Positions 1 to 8,215 of a DNA stretch of 46,910 nt are shown here, piece by piece. The stretch is from positions 1-46,910 of the forward strand of contig PEWE01000027.1 in the NCBI GenBank assembly GCA_002779605.1, given 5' to 3'. Positions within the stretch are counted from its first letter, which is position 1. Each line of letters begins with the position of its first letter. Position numbers and translations under genes: made by a program. Origin of the DNA: Zetaproteobacteria bacterium CG06_land_8_20_14_3_00_59_53. GTDB taxonomy: Bacteria > Pseudomonadota > Zetaproteobacteria > Mariprofundales > Mariprofundaceae. Below the pieces are notes generated by a model, which was not told where the DNA came from, did no database searches, and saw only the letters and a program-made list of their open reading frames with translations.

Positions 1-1361
1 GTCCAATCGGTCTGACCGGTGCTGATGGTGCCGTTGGCCCTCAGGGTCCGATCGGTCTGACCGGCGCTCAGGGACCGCAGGGCCTGAAGGGTGATACCGG
101 CGCAACCGGTCCGCAGGGTCCGGCTGGTATCGATGGTGTGAACGGTGTTGACGGAGCAGTTGGCCCGCAGGGCCCGATTGGTTTGACCGGCGCGACTGGT
201 GCTACCGGTGCTACCGGTGCTACCGGTGCAGTTGGCCCACAGGGTCCGGCTGGTATCGATGGTGTGAACGGTGTTGACGGAGCAGTTGGCCCGCAGGGTC
301 CGATTGGTCTGACCGGAGCGACTGGTGCAACCGGAGCGGTTGGTCCGCAGGGCCCGATCGGTTTGACCGGCGCGACTGGTGCTACCGGTGCTGTTGGCCC
401 GCAGGGTCCGAAGGGTGACACCGGCGCGACTGGTGCAACCGGCGCCGTTGGTCCGCAGGGCCCGATTGGTTTGACCGGCACAACTGGTGCTACCGGTGCT
501 GTTGGCCCGCAGGGTCCGGCTGGTATCGATGGTGTGAACGGTGTTGACGGAGCAGTCGGTCCGCAGGGTCCGATTGGTCTCACCGGTGCTGCTGGCCCAC
601 AGGGTCCGATTGGCTTGACTGGTGCTACTGGTCCTCAGGGTCCGATTGGCTTGACTGGTGCTACTGGCGCAACCGGCCCACAGGGTGTTGCAGGCATTAA
701 TGGTACAAACGGAGTTGATGGCGCTGTTGGTCCGATGGGTGCTGTTGGTCCGCAGGGTCCGATTGGCCTAACCGGTCCGCAGGGTCCACAGGGTGTTGCT
801 GGTGCCAGCATTGTTGGTCCGCAGGGTCCGGTTGGTCCCGCAGGTCCGCAGGGTCCCATTGGAACTGGCGGAGTCACGCTTGTGGATGCTGCCGGAACGA
901 ATATGGGTCAGATCTACGGGTTCAATGGATTGGTATACTATGTGGTGTATAATCAGGCTTCCTATGCTGTTAGTCAGGCCGACGGAGGTGCGTTCACTCC
1001 ATATACAGGTGCTCTGGTTGGGACAATCACACACATCATGTATACCGGAACCGGCTGTACCGGCACGGCATATTATTACACGGGGAACACCTCGGTAGCG
1101 GGTGCACATGTCATGAATAATTCCATCGGGACTTATGGTGCTTCCCCGGTTTACAATCTTCCTGCGCGGGCGCTTAATACCACGCCGTTTGCAAGCTTAC
1201 ATTCGCTTGGTACTTCAACAGTTATGTGCACAAACCCGGTATGGAACGTGGCTGCCAATAGTTACTTCGTCACGCCGGTGTCCGGTGTAGGCCCGGCATT
1301 GAATGTCGATCCATCATACGTCCAGAATCCAGTGCTGCCGATTGGTCCCAAGTTGCAATAA
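1..1361 (+). CDS. Collagen-like (Gly-X-Y) protein, 5' end outside window
   Basis: The reading frame is open from the window edge, so the start and any signal peptide are not visible. About 290 residues are uninterrupted Gly-X-Y triplets built from [13 protein letters not shown]-type units. A non-collagenous C-terminal domain of about 160 residues follows, rich in Gly, Thr, Tyr and Asn, with two cysteines. Bacterial collagen-like proteins are usually surface or spore-appendage fibres, so an extracellular or biofilm role is inferred. No LPXTG or autotransporter domain is visible. A strong terminator follows 22 bases after the stop. A second collagen-like gene with a different C-terminal domain lies 1.9 kb downstream. 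Confidence 0.85.
   Translation, partial: PIGLTGADGAVGPQGPIGLTGAQGPQGLKGDTGATGPQGPAGIDGVNGVDGAVGPQGPIGLTGATGATGATGATGAVGPQGPAGIDGVNGVDGAVGPQGPIGLTGATGATGAVGPQGPIGLTGATGATGAVGPQGPKGDTGATGATGAVGPQGPIGLTGTTGATGAVGPQGPAGIDGVNGVDGAVGPQGPIGLTGAAGPQGPIGLTGATGPQGPIGLTGATGATGPQGVAGINGTNGVDGAVGPMGAVGPQGPIGLTGPQGPQGVAGASIVGPQGPVGPAGPQGPIGTGGVTLVDAAGTNMGQIYGFNGLVYYVVYNQASYAVSQADGGAFTPYTGALVGTITHIMYTGTGCTGTAYYYTGNTSVAGAHVMNNSIGTYGASPVYNLPARALNTTPFASLHSLGTSTVMCTNPVWNVAANSYFVTPVSGVGPALNVDPSYVQNPVLPIGPKLQ
119..570 (+). repeat. DNA-level repeats inside the collagen-like gene
   Basis: A block beginning TCCGGCTGGTATCGATGG and running about 54 bases occurs near-identically at 119, 245 and 515. The offsets are 126 and 270 bases, both multiples of 9. 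The copies are close to identical at synonymous positions, which suggests recent duplication or gene conversion and possible length variation between strains. Confidence 0.7.
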
Positions 1362-1383
1362 GCCGGTTGTAACGTTTCGGAAC

Positions 1384-1418
1384 AAGAGCCACCTCCCAAA
1401 GAGGTGGCTCTTCTTTTA
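1384..1418 (+). terminator. Rho-independent terminator after the first collagen-like gene
   Basis: A perfect 12-bp stem (1384-1395 with 1401-1412) has a 5-base loop and is followed by a T-rich tract. A weaker GCAA-loop hairpin (about 1460-1473, then CCCTTTTC) follows it and resembles the one at 4403-4437. Confidence 0.85.
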
Positions 1419-1514
1419 TGCGGAAGGAACAAGCACGGGTGAGTCGGTCGGTATGGCTTGCAGCGCAAGCTGCGGCCCTTTTCTTTGCTTGGGAGGTCAC
1501 TCAGCTGAGCTGGG

Positions 1515-2285
1515 TTATGAATCCTTCTTCGTGAAGCCTGCCTCCAGCAGCATGTCACGGATCACAAAACCGGCGAGCATGAAGCCGAAGATATTCGGCA
1601 TGTAGGAGATGGTGCCGTTCACAGCGCGCGGCTGGGCATCCGGATCACCGGGAATCGGCTGCTGCGGGAGTGGCTTGATCGCAGGCTCGGGGGAGAACAC
1701 CACCGGATAGTCGAGCGAGCAGCCCATGCGGCGCAGCCGCCTGCGCAGGTTGAAGGCCAGACCGCAGGTATGTGTGTCCTTCAGGCGGGTGATGCAGGCC
1801 TGCGTGACATCCAGCCTGCCACCTGCACCGAGGCTGGAGGCGACCGGGATGCCGAGCCTCTGGCAGCTTGCCACCAGATCAGCCTTGCAGGACACCGAGT
1901 CGATACAATCCAGCACATAATCGAATCGTGCCGTGGACAGCCTGTCGCGGATGTTTTCAGGATTGAGGAACTCGCTCCACATATCCAGTTTGAGTTCCGG
2001 ATTAATGTTTTGAATCCGCTGGCCCATGATCACCGCCTTCGGGCAGCCGAGCGCATCGAGGGTGCAGACCAGTTGCCGGTTCAGATTCGATAGTCCGGCC
2101 TTATCGTAGTCCACGATGGTCATGTGTCCGACACCGGCGCGTGCAATGGCTTCGGCTGCAGCGCCACCCACACCGCCCAGACCGATCACGGCCACATGCC
2201 TGCCCGCAAGAAATTCGAGGCCTGCACGGCCGAGCAGGATCTCGGTGCGTTCATGCGCGATGCGCGCGTCGTATGCATGGCTCAT
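1515..2285 (-). CDS. tcdA: tRNA threonylcarbamoyladenosine dehydratase (ThiF/E1-like)
   Basis: TcdA (CsdL/YgdL) is an ATP-dependent E1-like enzyme that cyclises t6A37 of ANN-decoding tRNAs to ct6A. The 256-residue product has the Rossmann motif GLGGVG at about residues 35-40, the adenylation-type NLNRQ segment near residue 67, and a C-terminal SYMPNIFGFMLAG hydrophobic segment typical of the family (E. coli protein about 268 aa). The ATG at 2285 is chosen because it forms an ATGA overlap with the upstream tatD stop and begins the conserved region. Two-gene operon with tatD. The assignment rests on recalled family features; a related ThiF-family member is the main alternative. Confidence 0.85.
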   Translation of the reverse strand: MSHAYDARIAHERTEILLGRAGLEFLAGRHVAVIGLGGVGGAAAEAIARAGVGHMTIVDYDKAGLSNLNRQLVCTLDALGCPKAVIMGQRIQNINPELKLDMWSEFLNPENIRDRLSTARFDYVLDCIDSVSCKADLVASCQRLGIPVASSLGAGGRLDVTQACITRLKDTHTCGLAFNLRRRLRRMGCSLDYPVVFSPEPAIKPLPQQPIPGDPDAQPRAVNGTISYMPNIFGFMLAGFVIRDMLLEAGFTKKDS

Positions 2286-3037
2286 AAGCGGAACAACTCC
2301 CGTACATTGGCATTGCATCGCTCTGCCAGCTGGCTGGCCGGAAGTCTGCGAATCCCGGCCAGCGCATCAAGTACCCCGAGCAGTGCAGCCGGTTCATTGT
2401 GTCCGTGTAGGACTCCGGGCAAGGGTTGGTCCGGCGCATCGGTTTCAAGGCAGATGCGCTCGATGGGCAGTTCGCGCACGATCTCGCGGAGCCGACGGGC
2501 TTCAGGTCGGGCGATACGCGTGCCGATGCCCAGGTGATAGCCCATGGCGACCAGCTGCCCGGCCTGTTGTCCGCTCCCTGCAAAACCGTGCACCACACCG
2601 CGCAGGCCGGGGAAGGGTTTCAGTTCATGCATCAGCCGATCCAGTGATTTGTGCGCATGCAGGATCACAGGAAGGTTTATCTCTTTCGCAAGCTGCAGTT
2701 GGCGATGCAGCCAGCGGACTTGTGTGGCTTCATCCGGCCGGTCCGGAGCGAAATCCAGACCGCATTCACCGAGCGCGATAGCCTCGCGCAGATAGGTTCG
2801 TAGCTGTGCGAAATCGGTTTCCGTATGCTGATCGCAATACCATGGATGGATGCCGAAGGCGGCATAAATGCCGTCGTTACGACGGGCCAGATCGGCAAGC
2901 GGCTGCCATTCGGAGGACGCCGCGGACGGCACAACCCAGCCGACCACCCCGGCAGTGCGGGAGCGCAGGATGATGGTCTCCGCATCGCCCGCGATGCGCG
3001 GGTCGGCCAGATGGCAATGGGAGTCGATCAGCTGCAT
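2282..3037 (-). CDS. tatD: TatD-family metal-dependent deoxyribonuclease
   Basis: A 251-residue TIM-barrel hydrolase. The N-terminal IDSHCHL supplies the metal-binding HxH. Later landmarks are GECGLDF, PVILHAHKS, GVVHGF and CLETDAP, the usual order of TatD/YcfH-type 3'-5' exonuclease signatures. The start at 3037 places HxH at residues 7-9, as in relatives; a longer in-frame extension upstream is not family-like. It overlaps tcdA by 4 bases, so translation is probably coupled. Confidence 0.88.
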   Translation of the reverse strand: MQLIDSHCHLADPRIAGDAETIILRSRTAGVVGWVVPSAASSEWQPLADLARRNDGIYAAFGIHPWYCDQHTETDFAQLRTYLREAIALGECGLDFAPDRPDEATQVRWLHRQLQLAKEINLPVILHAHKSLDRLMHELKPFPGLRGVVHGFAGSGQQAGQLVAMGYHLGIGTRIARPEARRLREIVRELPIERICLETDAPDQPLPGVLHGHNEPAALLGVLDALAGIRRLPASQLAERCNANVRELFRL

Positions 3038-3120
3038 GGATGAACGATGCCAAATCAAAGTAACGTACTCCAGTGTCGGCAAGTTTTCGGATGGAGTCCA
3101 CCTAGTCCTTTCGGACGATG

Positions 3121-3190
3121 GTGAAAAATTTTCACGGGTGCAGATTCGACGATGCGATAAAGAATGACGTTTTGAACGGGGAAACGTTCA
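3121..3190 (+). promoter_or_regulatory. Two palindromes upstream of the second collagen-like gene
   Basis: GTGAAAA-A-TTTTCAC (3121-3135) is a perfect 7-1-7 palindrome. TGAACG-N6-CGTTCA (3173-3190) is a 6-6-6 inverted repeat ending 36 bases before the start codon. One may be an operator and the other an operator or leader hairpin. The regulator is unknown. Confidence 0.4.
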
Positions 3191-3226
3191 TCTGTTTATT
3201 CCAATCAGCATCGCGAGGGGACGCTT

Positions 3227-4363
3227 ATGACATCCATATCGATCAAGGGGATAGCCCTGTGTACGGGACTGCTGTTCGCAGTGGCGGCATTTGCCCAGCC
3301 GTCGGTTGCAGATAACGACCGTGACAAAAACAAGAAAGAAGGCCATGAAACCAAGGTCATCAAGCTTGTCGGTCCCGCCGGTCCGCAGGGACCGATCGGC
3401 TTAACGGGTGCAACGGGCGCGACCGGATCAACCGGTCCGCAGGGTCCGGCTGGCCCAGCAGGCGCTGATGGTGCAACGGGACCGCAGGGGCCGATCGGCC
3501 AGACCGGTCCACAGGGTCCGGCAGGCGCTGATGGTGCAAACGGTTTGGATGGTGCGACAGGCCCACAGGGTCCGGCAGGCGTTGATGGTGCAACCGGCCC
3601 GATGGGTCCTCAGGGACAGCAAGGTCCAGTCGGTGCGACCGGCCCGATCGGCCCACAGGGTCCGGCGGGTGCTGACGGTGCTATCGGTCCGATGGGGCCA
3701 GTGGGTCCGGCAGGCGCAGATGGTGCAACCGGCGCGACCGGTGCAACCGGTGCAACCGGCCCACAGGGTCCGGCAGGTCCGCAAGGCATCCAGGGTCCTC
3801 TGGGATTGCCGGGTGCGGATGGTGCACAGGGTCCGGCAGGTCCCATGCCGGGTGTCGGTCAAAGCTGTCCGACAGGGCAGGCTGTTACCGGCTTCGATGG
3901 CAGTGGCAATCTGATTTGCGCCGCATTTATTTCTCCCATCAATCTGTCCGGCGTGGTTTCGACCTATGCCTCGGCCGGTCGCAATGTGCACATCTTCAAG
4001 ACCACACAGTGCGCCGATCTCAGTCTGCCCGAGAACCAGACCTTCTGTGAGTCGCGTGGTCTGAAGTGGTGGAAGCCGAAGGATGCCGCCGATGCACAGT
4101 TGCTGGTGACGAATGCCTATGCACTGGACAACTACCACACCTGGATTCAGGTGAACGGCGTGACCACTGCTACCGGAAATCCCGCGATCATTGACGGGTT
4201 TGCAGTAACGGTGGATTCCCCGACATGCGTTGCGGGTTCAACCGCAGGTTTTGCCGGTTTCCGCAAGTGGGGCTGCTCGCTGGGCGATCCGGAGGCCTAC
4301 GGCAACAAGAGCTGCGTCTGGGATACCAGTCATGCCTACGACTGGTTTGTCTGCGAGGAGTAA
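3227..4363 (+). CDS. Secreted collagen-like protein with cysteine-rich C-terminal domain
   Basis: A 378-residue protein with a signal peptide (about 1-30, hydrophobic core [16 protein letters not shown]), a short Lys/Asp-rich linker, then about 160 residues of Gly-X-Y repeats. The last 165 residues are globular with eight cysteines, suggesting disulfides in an exported protein. The start has a purine-rich GAGGGGA ribosome site. The domain layout (signal, collagen stalk, globular head) suggests a surface fibre, possibly for attachment or biofilm. The C-terminal domain is not one I recognise and is unlike that of the first collagen-like protein. Confidence 0.85.
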   Translation: MTSISIKGIALCTGLLFAVAAFAQPSVADNDRDKNKKEGHETKVIKLVGPAGPQGPIGLTGATGATGSTGPQGPAGPAGADGATGPQGPIGQTGPQGPAGADGANGLDGATGPQGPAGVDGATGPMGPQGQQGPVGATGPIGPQGPAGADGAIGPMGPVGPAGADGATGATGATGATGPQGPAGPQGIQGPLGLPGADGAQGPAGPMPGVGQSCPTGQAVTGFDGSGNLICAAFISPINLSGVVSTYASAGRNVHIFKTTQCADLSLPENQTFCESRGLKWWKPKDAADAQLLVTNAYALDNYHTWIQVNGVTTATGNPAIIDGFAVTVDSPTCVAGSTAGFAGFRKWGCSLGDPEAYGNKSCVWDTSHAYDWFVCEE

Positions 4364-4402
4364 TTTGCAGCAAGGCTGATCATTGCTGACACTGCGTGTG
4401 TC

Positions 4403-4437
4403 AAAACGGGCCGTAGCGCAAGCTGCGGCCCGTTTTA
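4403..4437. terminator. Bidirectional terminator with GCAA tetraloop
   Basis: The hairpin AAAACGGGCCG / CGGCCCGTTTT has an inner AGC-GCAA-GCT and A/T tracts on both sides. It lies between the plus-strand collagen-like gene and the minus-strand methyltransferase gene, so it can end both transcripts. Confidence 0.85.
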
Positions 4438-5148
4438 TTTGATCTGAAAGCTTGTGACGCGGTAAAAGCTGTTGAAGCAGTAGGCACGGGATTCGGCTGC
4501 AATGGATTTTCCGTGTATGTGTAGCGACTCATCAAACGAAACCTTGATATCGTGCCGCCAGAAGTCGGGTAGGAAGGGTTCGAGCCTGCCGAGGATCCAG
4601 CGGGTGAGGGGGAAGCGGTAGAGCAGGTGTTGTTCGGGCAGTGGCGCATATTCGCTGAGGATGATGCTGCCGCCGGGGCGAAGCACGCGGGCGATCTCTG
4701 CGATGCTGCGCTCTCTGGCATCGTGCGGCATTTCGTGGAACAGGAAGAAGACGATGATCTGATCGAAGCTGTTGTCGGCAAAGGACAGGCTTTCGGCGTT
4801 CAGGCGAACACAGTGCAGCGGGTGTCCGATGCTTGCGGTCCTGGTCTGCGCGAGCTGCATCTGGGCTGTGCATGCATCGACAATGAACATCCCCTGCGGA
4901 AGGCGTTGCAGTAATTTACCGGTGAGTTCTCCGTACACGCAGGTTAGCTGCAGCACGCGGTGTGTCGGCTCGGTGGTCACATGCGGCAGGGTCATGGCCT
5001 GCAGCTTGCGGTAGTGGCCGAACAGGATGGCATTGATGATCGGCTGGTGATCGAAGAACCAGATGCTCCGCTTCCACAGATAGGCCCACCAGTAATGCCG
5101 CGCCAGATACCACGGCACACCATCCTGAAAGTGCTGGTATAGCGCCAT
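4435..5148 (-). CDS. rquA: RquA-like rhodoquinone biosynthesis protein (class I methyltransferase fold)
   Basis: RquA converts ubiquinone to rhodoquinone using SAM as amino donor. The 237-residue product carries what I recall as RquA hallmarks: VPWYLxxxYWWAYL (11-24), FFD then INAILFGHYRKL (31-49), VLQLTCVYGELT (65-76) in place of the usual GxGxG SAM motif, SFDQIIVFFLFHEMP (127-141), RVLRPGG (154-160) and LEPFLPDFWRHDI (189-201). Length fits the family. The start at 5148 overlaps the upstream TPMT-like stop (TGATG), so the two are translationally coupled. The alternative is an uncharacterised UbiE-like quinone methyltransferase. Assignment is by motif memory, not by alignment. Confidence 0.75.
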   Translation of the reverse strand: MALYQHFQDGVPWYLARHYWWAYLWKRSIWFFDHQPIINAILFGHYRKLQAMTLPHVTTEPTHRVLQLTCVYGELTGKLLQRLPQGMFIVDACTAQMQLAQTRTASIGHPLHCVRLNAESLSFADNSFDQIIVFFLFHEMPHDARERSIAEIARVLRPGGSIILSEYAPLPEQHLLYRFPLTRWILGRLEPFLPDFWRHDIKVSFDESLHIHGKSIAAESRAYCFNSFYRVTSFQIK

Positions 5149-5723
5149 CAGATCCGGGTCAGTTGATACCCGAGTTCGAAGCGTCCGTTGCGGTGCGGTG
5201 TGAATACAGGCTCGATCACCGGCCATTGCCAGCGCGATTCGGGGAACAGGCGGCGCATGGCCAGAAGATCGCAGTGAAAGGGAGGTCCGCTCTCGGCTCC
5301 GGTTTGCATGAACAGGGCGAACAAGGTGCCGCCCGGCTTGATCCAGTCATGCAGCAATGCCTCATAGGCTTCACGTTGCCCCGGTTGGATGGCGCACAGA
5401 CAGGTCTGCTCGTAAACCGCATCGAAAGGGACGTCAGGTTTGAATGCGAACAGATCGGCGAGCAGCACCTCCGCATTCAGGCCCTTTCCGGTAAGCTCCT
5501 GTTGCAAGTGGCTGACGGCGGAAGGCGCGATATCGATGCCGGTGACATCAAAGCCGACTTCGGCCAGATGCACCACTTCGTGCCCGCGTCCGCACCCCGG
5601 AACGAGGATGCTGGCATGGCTATCCAGGTTTGCTGTTTTCAGCCAGACAGAAAGCGCCGGGCTGGAAGCACCCCGGTCCCAGCCGGTTTCTCCGTTCTGA
5701 TAGCGCGATTCCCAATCGTTCAT
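5148..5723 (-). CDS. TPMT-like SAM-dependent methyltransferase
   Basis: A 191-residue class I methyltransferase of the thiopurine S-methyltransferase family. The N-terminal WESRYQNGETGWDRG is the typical opening of this family. SAM motif I is VPGCGRGHE (about 41-49), then GIDIAPSAV. Bacterial members methylate metalloids (Se, Te) or small thiols, and the substrate here is unknown. It is cotranslated with the rquA-like gene, which is curious because no quinone role is known for this family. Confidence 0.8.
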   Translation of the reverse strand: MNDWESRYQNGETGWDRGASSPALSVWLKTANLDSHASILVPGCGRGHEVVHLAEVGFDVTGIDIAPSAVSHLQQELTGKGLNAEVLLADLFAFKPDVPFDAVYEQTCLCAIQPGQREAYEALLHDWIKPGGTLFALFMQTGAESGPPFHCDLLAMRRLFPESRWQWPVIEPVFTPHRNGRFELGYQLTRI

Positions 5724-5750
5724 ATTTCTTCCACCTCTGTGTACCTGTGA

Positions 5751-6239
5751 CTACTGGCGGTAACTCGCATGACACTCGATGCAATAGTTCATGGTTCGAT
5801 GCAGAGCCCGCAGAGATTGCTCAGGGTCTTTGCTTTTCAGGGTCTCGCCAAGTTCATCGGCACTCTGGTGGAAGGCCAGTCCCATGGCTCTGAAGTCCTG
5901 ATTCTCGAACATATTGCACATCTGCTGCATTTCCGGTGTCAGGCCGAGTTTCTGGTGCGCAACAGTCGAGGCCTCGTCGAAGCGTTTGTCAGCGATCAGG
6001 CCTGCGATATCCTGCACGGCTTTTAAATGTGAACGCATATTGCTCAGTTGATGCTGTTTCTGCATCGGGCCGAGGCCGAGGGAGATCCTCGTATCATCGC
6101 TGCTGTTCGAAGCCGGATGCATTCCATCGGCATGCATCATGTGAGCTGCCGGCATGGCGGCGTGTGCAGATTCTCCGGCTTGTGCCGGCAGCGAACCAGC
6201 AGCAAGACCGATGCAGGCAAGCATGAGCCAGTGCTTCAC
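5751..6239 (-). CDS. Cytochrome c-prime/c556-like (class II) exported cytochrome
   Basis: A 162-residue protein with a signal peptide (1-21, ending AQA|GE), a His/Met-rich linker, a helical body and a single heme c site CIECH five residues from the C-terminus. A C-terminal heme site on a four-helix body is characteristic of class II cytochromes c. Such proteins bind NO or carry electrons in the periplasm. The linker (residues 26-45, several His and Met) might bind metal. The start overlaps the AhpD-like gene by ATGA, so they form one operon. Confidence 0.8.
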   Translation of the reverse strand: MKHWLMLACIGLAAGSLPAQAGESAHAAMPAAHMMHADGMHPASNSSDDTRISLGLGPMQKQHQLSNMRSHLKAVQDIAGLIADKRFDEASTVAHQKLGLTPEMQQMCNMFENQDFRAMGLAFHQSADELGETLKSKDPEQSLRALHRTMNYCIECHASYRQ

Positions 6240-6586
6240 TTATTTCCGCCTGAAAATTCCTCGAAGGCCTGCATGGCCTCGGCGGCATACATCAGGGACG
6301 GACCGCCGCCCATGTAGATGGACATACCCAGCACCTCGACGAGCTCTTCGCGGGTGATACCGAGCGCGATCAGCGACTTGATGTGGAAGCCGATACAACC
6401 CTTGCAGTGGGTGGCAACGCCGATGGCCAGAGCGATCATTTCCTTGTTCTTCTTTGTTAGAGCACCGTCTTCCAGTGCCGCGCCGGCCATGGCCGAAAAG
6501 CCTTTCATCACATCGGGGATATCCTTGCGGATGCCGCCGATGGTGGCGGAAAGTTCCTTTGTCAGTTTCTGATATGCATCACTCAT
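6236..6586 (-). CDS. AhpD/carboxymuconolactone decarboxylase-like protein
   Basis: A 116-residue all-helical member of the CMD/AhpD superfamily with the redox motif HCKGCIGFH (CxxC followed by His), as in AhpD-type peroxidase partners. The ending SIYMGGGPSLMYA is typical. A peroxide or disulfide reduction role is plausible but unproven. It lies between the bd-operon tail and the c556-like gene. Confidence 0.82.
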   Translation of the reverse strand: MSDAYQKLTKELSATIGGIRKDIPDVMKGFSAMAGAALEDGALTKKNKEMIALAIGVATHCKGCIGFHIKSLIALGITREELVEVLGMSIYMGGGPSLMYAAEAMQAFEEFSGGNK

Positions 6587-6630
6587 GCTGTCTCCTTATC
6601 TGTTCGGGTCGGGTTTGTGCTTTCGGGCGG

Positions 6631-7101
6631 TCAGGGCCGGGAAACCAGCGGGGCCTTCTCGCCCTGCTTGATCAACCGCACCAATACTACCGCCTCAAGG
6701 GCAAGGCCTGCCATCGAAATCGCGCCCAGTCCTTCATGCTTCAGCCACTGGCAGAACATCACCCAGGCTACGATCAGAAACAGCACGGCAAGTCCGGTGA
6801 TACCCTGAGCCAGTTCGCGCAGGATGACGGGCAGGCGCGAGGCCAGCTTGAGCATCTTGCGGAACGGCCAGCTGATGACGGCCTCGAAACGCTCGAAGGC
6901 AGTGATGCGTTTGGTCAGTAACCAGCCGATGGCGATGACCATCAGTGCAAAGATGCCGTAATCCACGATCAGCCAGGTGACATCAACACCGTCCATCCAT
7001 GGCGGCGGACCCTGCCGGGTGGTGTAGGCCTCTCCCTTGTCGAGCGGATCGGCAGTGGCGGTGATGGGCAGTAAAGCGGCCAGACTGATTATTTTTCGCA
7101 T
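6631..7101 (-). CDS. Small membrane protein of the bd operon, unknown function
   Basis: A 156-residue protein with a signal-like N-terminus (MRKIISLAALLPITATA) and three likely membrane segments (about 43-62, 99-117 and 128-144). The ATG at 7101 lies in the 3' end of the preceding gene (13-base overlap), which argues for coupled translation. The far longer upstream extension in this frame is a shadow of the neighbouring gene and is not used. I do not recognise the family; its place after cyd and trx suggests a respiratory envelope role. Confidence 0.65.
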   Translation of the reverse strand: MRKIISLAALLPITATADPLDKGEAYTTRQGPPPWMDGVDVTWLIVDYGIFALMVIAIGWLLTKRITAFERFEAVISWPFRKMLKLASRLPVILRELAQGITGLAVLFLIVAWVMFCQWLKHEGLGAISMAGLALEAVVLVRLIKQGEKAPLVSRP

Positions 7102-7406
7102 GATGATCTCTCCGTTTTTTGTTGTTCTTCGAATCGCCGCATCGCATCCAGTCCGATGGTCATGGCGATCAGGATGCCGCCCGCGGCCGTGGCATGCCAG
7201 CCCAGATTGTTCACCCGATGGCAGAGCATCAGCCAGATGATCGCCAGCGGCGCAAAGCGCAGCAGCTGTCCCCAGAAGCCCTTGCCGTGCAACAGACGAT
7301 AAAGCATCTGCGTCAGCAGCGGCATCCACATGCTCCGCCCCTGGTATCCGCGCCAGCAGGCCACGGCGATGGCAACCAGAAAGGCGATATCGAGTGCGAT
7401 CAGCAT
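7089..7406 (-). CDS. Small membrane protein of the bd operon, unknown function
   Basis: A 105-residue protein with three hydrophobic segments (about 2-18, 46-64 and 71-89) and a charged C-terminus ending CEK. It starts 4 bases after the preceding gene's stop and overlaps the next gene. The family is not recognised. Codon use matches its neighbours. Confidence 0.65.
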   Translation of the reverse strand: MLIALDIAFLVAIAVACWRGYQGRSMWMPLLTQMLYRLLHGKGFWGQLLRFAPLAIIWLMLCHRVNNLGWHATAAGGILIAMTIGLDAMRRFEEQQKTERSSCEK

Positions 7407-7410
7407 GCCC

Positions 7411-7659
7411 TCATCCGCCCTTACGCTGCGGAATGTTGCAGGCGGCCGATGCCGGCACGAAATAGCGCAGCAGCAACCATAGAATCGGCCACGAATGCCA
7501 GAAGATATCGAACATATCGACCGGCCGCAGGGTCTCGCCATTGAGCAACATGCGCGCCTTTTCCAGCAGATGGGGCTCGGGATAGAAGGGCGCAAGCCCC
7601 AGCAACACCGCCGCCATGATCAGCATCGGTAGTGATGGACATCTCAACCAGTTCAACAT
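7411..7659 (-). CDS. Small membrane protein (FYPEPHLLEKARML type)
   Basis: An 82-residue protein with two hydrophobic segments around the amphipathic PEPHLLEKARMLLNGETLRPVDMFD. I recall short proteins with this motif in proteobacteria, often labelled only as small transporter-like or hypothetical. A strong AGGAGAGG ribosome site lies 4 bases upstream. It is the first of three small membrane genes after the thioredoxin gene. Confidence 0.7.
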   Translation of the reverse strand: MLNWLRCPSLPMLIMAAVLLGLAPFYPEPHLLEKARMLLNGETLRPVDMFDIFWHSWPILWLLLRYFVPASAACNIPQRKGG

Positions 7660-7669
7660 TTTCCTCTCC

Positions 7670-8116
7670 TTATGCCGCAGCGTTCAACCAGGGCTGCAGA
7701 CGCTGTGCAATGATGCCGGCAGGCATCGCACCACTGAGCATCTCGACCTGCCTGCCGTCCTTGAAGAGCAGCATGGTGGGCACCGAGCGGATATTGAACC
7801 GCCCGGCAAGCTGCGGATTCTCGTCGATATTCACCTTCACCACCCTGAGCCTGCCGGCATGCACTGACGCCAGCTTTTCAAGCTCCGGGCCGAGTGAGCG
7901 GCACGGCGCGCACCACGGTGCCCAGAAGTCCACCAGCACCGGCAGCGGCGATTGCAGCACGGTGGCAGCAAAATCCCCCTGCGTGCAGGTGCCGACGGAG
8001 CCTGCGTCAAGCTCCGCAGCGCATTTGCCGCAGCGCAGTTGCTTGCCTGCACTTGCCGCAGGGACCCTGTTCCGCGTGCCGCATTTAGCGCAGCGCAGCA
8101 TGATGCTTTGTGTCAT
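7670..8116 (-). CDS. trxC: Thioredoxin 2-type protein with N-terminal zinc finger
   Basis: A 148-residue protein. Its N-terminus has two CxxC pairs (CAKC at 9-12, CGKC at 29-32), the Zn-binding module of TrxC. The thioredoxin domain has the active site WCAPC instead of the usual WCGPC and the cis-Pro SVPT. A cytosolic disulfide reductase is expected. It follows cydX by 10 bases, which links thiol redox control to the bd oxidase operon. Confidence 0.85.
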   Translation of the reverse strand: MTQSIMLRCAKCGTRNRVPAASAGKQLRCGKCAAELDAGSVGTCTQGDFAATVLQSPLPVLVDFWAPWCAPCRSLGPELEKLASVHAGRLRVVKVNIDENPQLAGRFNIRSVPTMLLFKDGRQVEMLSGAMPAGIIAQRLQPWLNAAA

Positions 8117-8126
8117 GCCCGATGCC

Positions 8127-8204
8127 TCAGGCGATGTTGCGGGCGCTCTTCACGCCCATATAGACGGCCAGCGCCGCTACACACAACCAGATCAGATACC
8201 ACAT
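8127..8204 (-). CDS. cydX: CydX, small subunit of cytochrome bd oxidase
   Basis: A 25-residue single-helix protein beginning MWYLIW, the typical CydX/YbgT opening, with an AGGAGA ribosome site. It lies 11 bases after cydB. CydX stabilises the CydAB heme centres. It is shorter than E. coli CydX (37 aa), lacking most of the cytosolic tail. Confidence 0.88.
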   Translation of the reverse strand: MWYLIWLCVAALAVYMGVKSARNIA

Positions 8205-8215
8205 GTCAGTCTCCT

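Noticed and set aside
120-560. CRISPR-like spaced repeats
   Set aside because: The repeats are coding Gly-X-Y units without unique spacers and in phase with the reading frame.
68-583. Long proline-rich reading frame antisense to the collagen-like gene (also 635-877 and 3610-3846)
   Set aside because: It is the mirror of Gly-X-Y codons; Gly/Pro codons read as Pro/Gly on the other strand.
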